Shown: piece by piece, positions 62,403 to 64,000 of the stretch
Position numbering within the stretch: the first letter of the stretch is position 1
Layout: each line of letters starts with the position of its first letter
DNA from: a virus
Length of the DNA stretch: 64,000 bases
IMG/VR virus record: IMGVR_UViG_3300042484_001031
Span: 1-64,000 of that record
Direction: 5' to 3' (one strand)
The notes under the pieces: generated by a model
What the model saw: only the letters and a program-made list of their open reading frames with translations
Told to the model about the DNA's origin: nothing
Database searches by the model: none
Program-made: the position numbers and the translations under genes

Positions 62403-64000
62403 TTAAGTTTTGATGTACGTACTAACTAAATTGACTTTTAAGTTTGCACTAGCTCCAGTCGCATACACCGATACATTTCCGGATACTCCGTTAATATTAC
62501 TTGATAATTCAATAATATCAGCAGTGTTATTACTACAAATGCTACCATAAATTGTAATATAAGCTGTAGTACCGTCATGTATCAATAGTGTTTCTACTGA
62601 TTGGAATCCATCATCACCTGATGCACTAATAATATATTTCGCTGTTCTAAATGTACCTGGGGCAAATTGATCAACAACTGTATTAGTAGTTACTACTACA
62701 TTTGAACGATTACTTGTTAATCCACCGTTAAGAGCAACATAGTTAGCAGTTAAGTTACCAAAAGTAGTTGCACCTGTTACTATTAATGTACCTACATTAG
62801 CAGTACCAGCAGTGCTTATGTTACCACCAGATATATTACCAGTAACATTAGCTATACCACTAATGCTTATATTACCGCCGGATATGTTACCGGTTACATC
62901 TAAACTTGTTAATGTACCAACGCTTGTGATATTTGGTTGAGCATTAGTTGTTACTGTGGCCGCTGTACCCGCCGTTGCTACATTTAAGTTAGCAACCTGA
63001 GTAGTAGATGAGACTATGAACGGTGCAGTACCAGTTGCTATTATAGAAGTAAATGTATTAGCAGATATATTATTAACATTACTAATATTACCACCTGAAC
63101 CAGATGTTGTTATATTACCAGCAGTTAAATCCCCAGTAACATTTAATGTGCCTGCTATATTAGCACCGGTACCAGTAATAACAACTACATTGGCATTGCC
63201 AGCAGAGCTAAAGTTTATATTGCCATTAACTGTTGGAATATTTACATTACTTGTTCCGTTACTTATACCTGATGAGTTGACTGAGACAAAAGACAATCCA
63301 CCAGAACCATCTGTACTTAATACTTGACCACTTGTTCCACCTGATATATGTAAGTTAGCTACTGCGCCTAATGTAACATTAGCTGTAGTTGTAAAATTAA
63401 CTACACCGGTTGCATTGCTTACTGTTAATCCAGTTAAACTGCCAACACTTGTAATATTTGGTTGAGCCGCAGTTGTTAGTGTACCTGTAAAGAAATTAGC
63501 ACTTACTAAGTTAGCGCCAGTGATGTTACCGGCAACTAAATTACCAGTGATATTAGCTGTACCAGATATGTTAGCACCAGTACCAGTAACCACCAATGTA
63601 GTGTTACCGGCTGCAGTAATATCAACGTTACCATTAACTGTTGGAATATTTACATTACTAGTTCCGTTACTTATACCTGATGAACTTATTGAGATGAATG
63701 ACAATCCACCTGAACCATTTGTGCTTAGTACTTGACCATTAGTACCGCCGATAATTGTTATATTACCAACTGCCCCTAAATTACTTGTACCAGTAACTGC
63801 CAAAGTCCCTACATTAGCTGCTCCAGCTGTACTTATATTACCACCAGATATATTACCTGTTACAGTTAAACTTGTTAGTGTACCAACTGAAGTAATATTT
63901 GGTTGAGCCGCAGTTGTTAATGTACCTGTAAAGAAATTAGCACTTACTAAGTTAGCGCCAGTAATGTTACCACCTGAGCCTGCGCCTGTACTGATATTAC
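62403..64000 (-). CDS. Repeat tail fibre (5' part outside the window)
   Basis: At least 531 residues. The frame is open from the stop at 62403 to the right edge, so the gene begins beyond 64000; the in-frame TTG at 63803 is internal. Repeats of GNITGANLVSANFFTGTLTTAAQPN and SNLGAVGNITIIGGTNGQVL continue the fibre style. The C-terminal domain (VVDQFAPGTFRTAKYIISASGDDGFQ to ASANLKVNLVSTYIKT) is of the kind found at the end of T4-like cyanophage structural proteins. Confidence 0.8.
   Translation of the reverse strand, partial: NISTGAGSGGNITGANLVSANFFTGTLTTAAQPNITSVGTLTSLTVTGNISGGNISTAGAANVGTLAVTGTSNLGAVGNITIIGGTNGQVLSTNGSGGLSFISISSSGISNGTSNVNIPTVNGNVDITAAGNTTLVVTGTGANISGTANITGNLVAGNITGANLVSANFFTGTLTTAAQPNITSVGSLTGLTVSNATGVVNFTTTANVTLGAVANLHISGGTSGQVLSTDGSGGLSFVSVNSSGISNGTSNVNIPTVNGNINFSSAGNANVVVITGTGANIAGTLNVTGDLTAGNITTSGSGGNISNVNNISANTFTSIIATGTAPFIVSSTTQVANLNVATAGTAATVTTNAQPNITSVGTLTSLDVTGNISGGNISISGIANVTGNISGGNISTAGTANVGTLIVTGATTFGNLTANYVALNGGLTSNRSNVVVTTNTVVDQFAPGTFRTAKYIISASGDDGFQSVETLLIHDGTTAYITIYGSICSNNTADIIELSSNINGVSGNVSVYATGASANLKVNLVSTYIKT

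Noticed and set aside
62403-63803. Start of the last fibre gene at TTG 63803
   Set aside because: The frame stays open with the same repeat modules to the window edge, so the TTG is an internal Leu codon.
28426-64000. Diversity-generating retroelement acting on the adhesins
   Set aside because: No reverse transcriptase gene and no template/variable repeat pair with A-specific changes was seen in the window.
35095-64000. CRISPR array suggested by regular repeats
   Set aside because: The repeats are in-frame coding modules of fibres with variable spacing, without palindromic short repeats or cas genes.

Overview
The window reads as part of the genome of a large T4-like tailed phage (myovirus type) with an AT-rich, densely packed genome and mostly minus-strand genes. 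The evidence is a PAAR tail-tip protein, a DUF2452 protein, class Ia nrdA/nrdB with a glutaredoxin, a SleB-type lysis hydrolase, very long repetitive tail-fibre genes, a 20-gene tRNA array and T4-type late promoter motifs (TATAAATA and close variants). A proteobacterial host, perhaps a betaproteobacterium, is an inference from the very proteobacterial IscU and from a Bug/TctC-family binding protein. No integrase, IS element or CRISPR array was seen.

Layout. (1) 1-5.3 kb: 20 minus-strand tRNA genes, all encoding CCA. Between them lie a J-domain protein, an HNH endonuclease, small ORFs, a first 2OG-oxygenase-like gene, several sigma70 promoters with near-consensus boxes and exact 17-bp spacers, and stem-closed non-coding elements next to tRNA 5' ends. 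(2) 5.4-5.95 kb: a small promoter-to-terminator unit that may make a structured RNA or a tiny protein. (3) 5.9-17.9 kb: an accessory metabolic island. It holds nine more double-stranded beta-helix Fe(II)/2OG oxygenase-like genes (ten in the window), a twitch-type radical SAM enzyme, two PP-loop ATP pyrophosphatases, two GNAT-like proteins, a membrane fatty-acid desaturase and a TctC-type binding protein. Many are joined by ATGA or GTGA stop/start overlaps. (4) 17.9-19.3 kb: an iron/redox unit of rubredoxin, rubrerythrin, a zinc-knuckle protein, IscU and a tiny membrane protein. (5) 19.3-28.4 kb: conserved phage genes, SleB hydrolase, two virion proteins, PAAR tip, Sm-like protein, glutaredoxin, nrdB and nrdA. 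(6) 28.4-64 kb: an adsorption-apparatus locus of about 35 kb with a 2040-residue beta-structured adhesin, glycine-rich tip proteins, three LamG-array proteins (16 LamG domains in total) and several GNLSNI-type repeat fibres. Two of these fibres carry cupredoxin-like domains with a C-x2-H-x2-M motif. The last fibre gene runs off the right edge.

How the parts may fit together: the tRNAs and RNR support phage synthesis. IscU, rubrerythrin, rubredoxin and glutaredoxin could supply or protect iron and Fe-S cofactors needed by the many Fe(II) oxygenases, the radical SAM enzyme and the RNR. The oxygenase/radical SAM/PP-loop/GNAT island looks like an uncharacterised modification or small-molecule pathway under late-type promoters. 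Several of its genes have the late promoter so close to the ATG that leaderless mRNAs are predicted.
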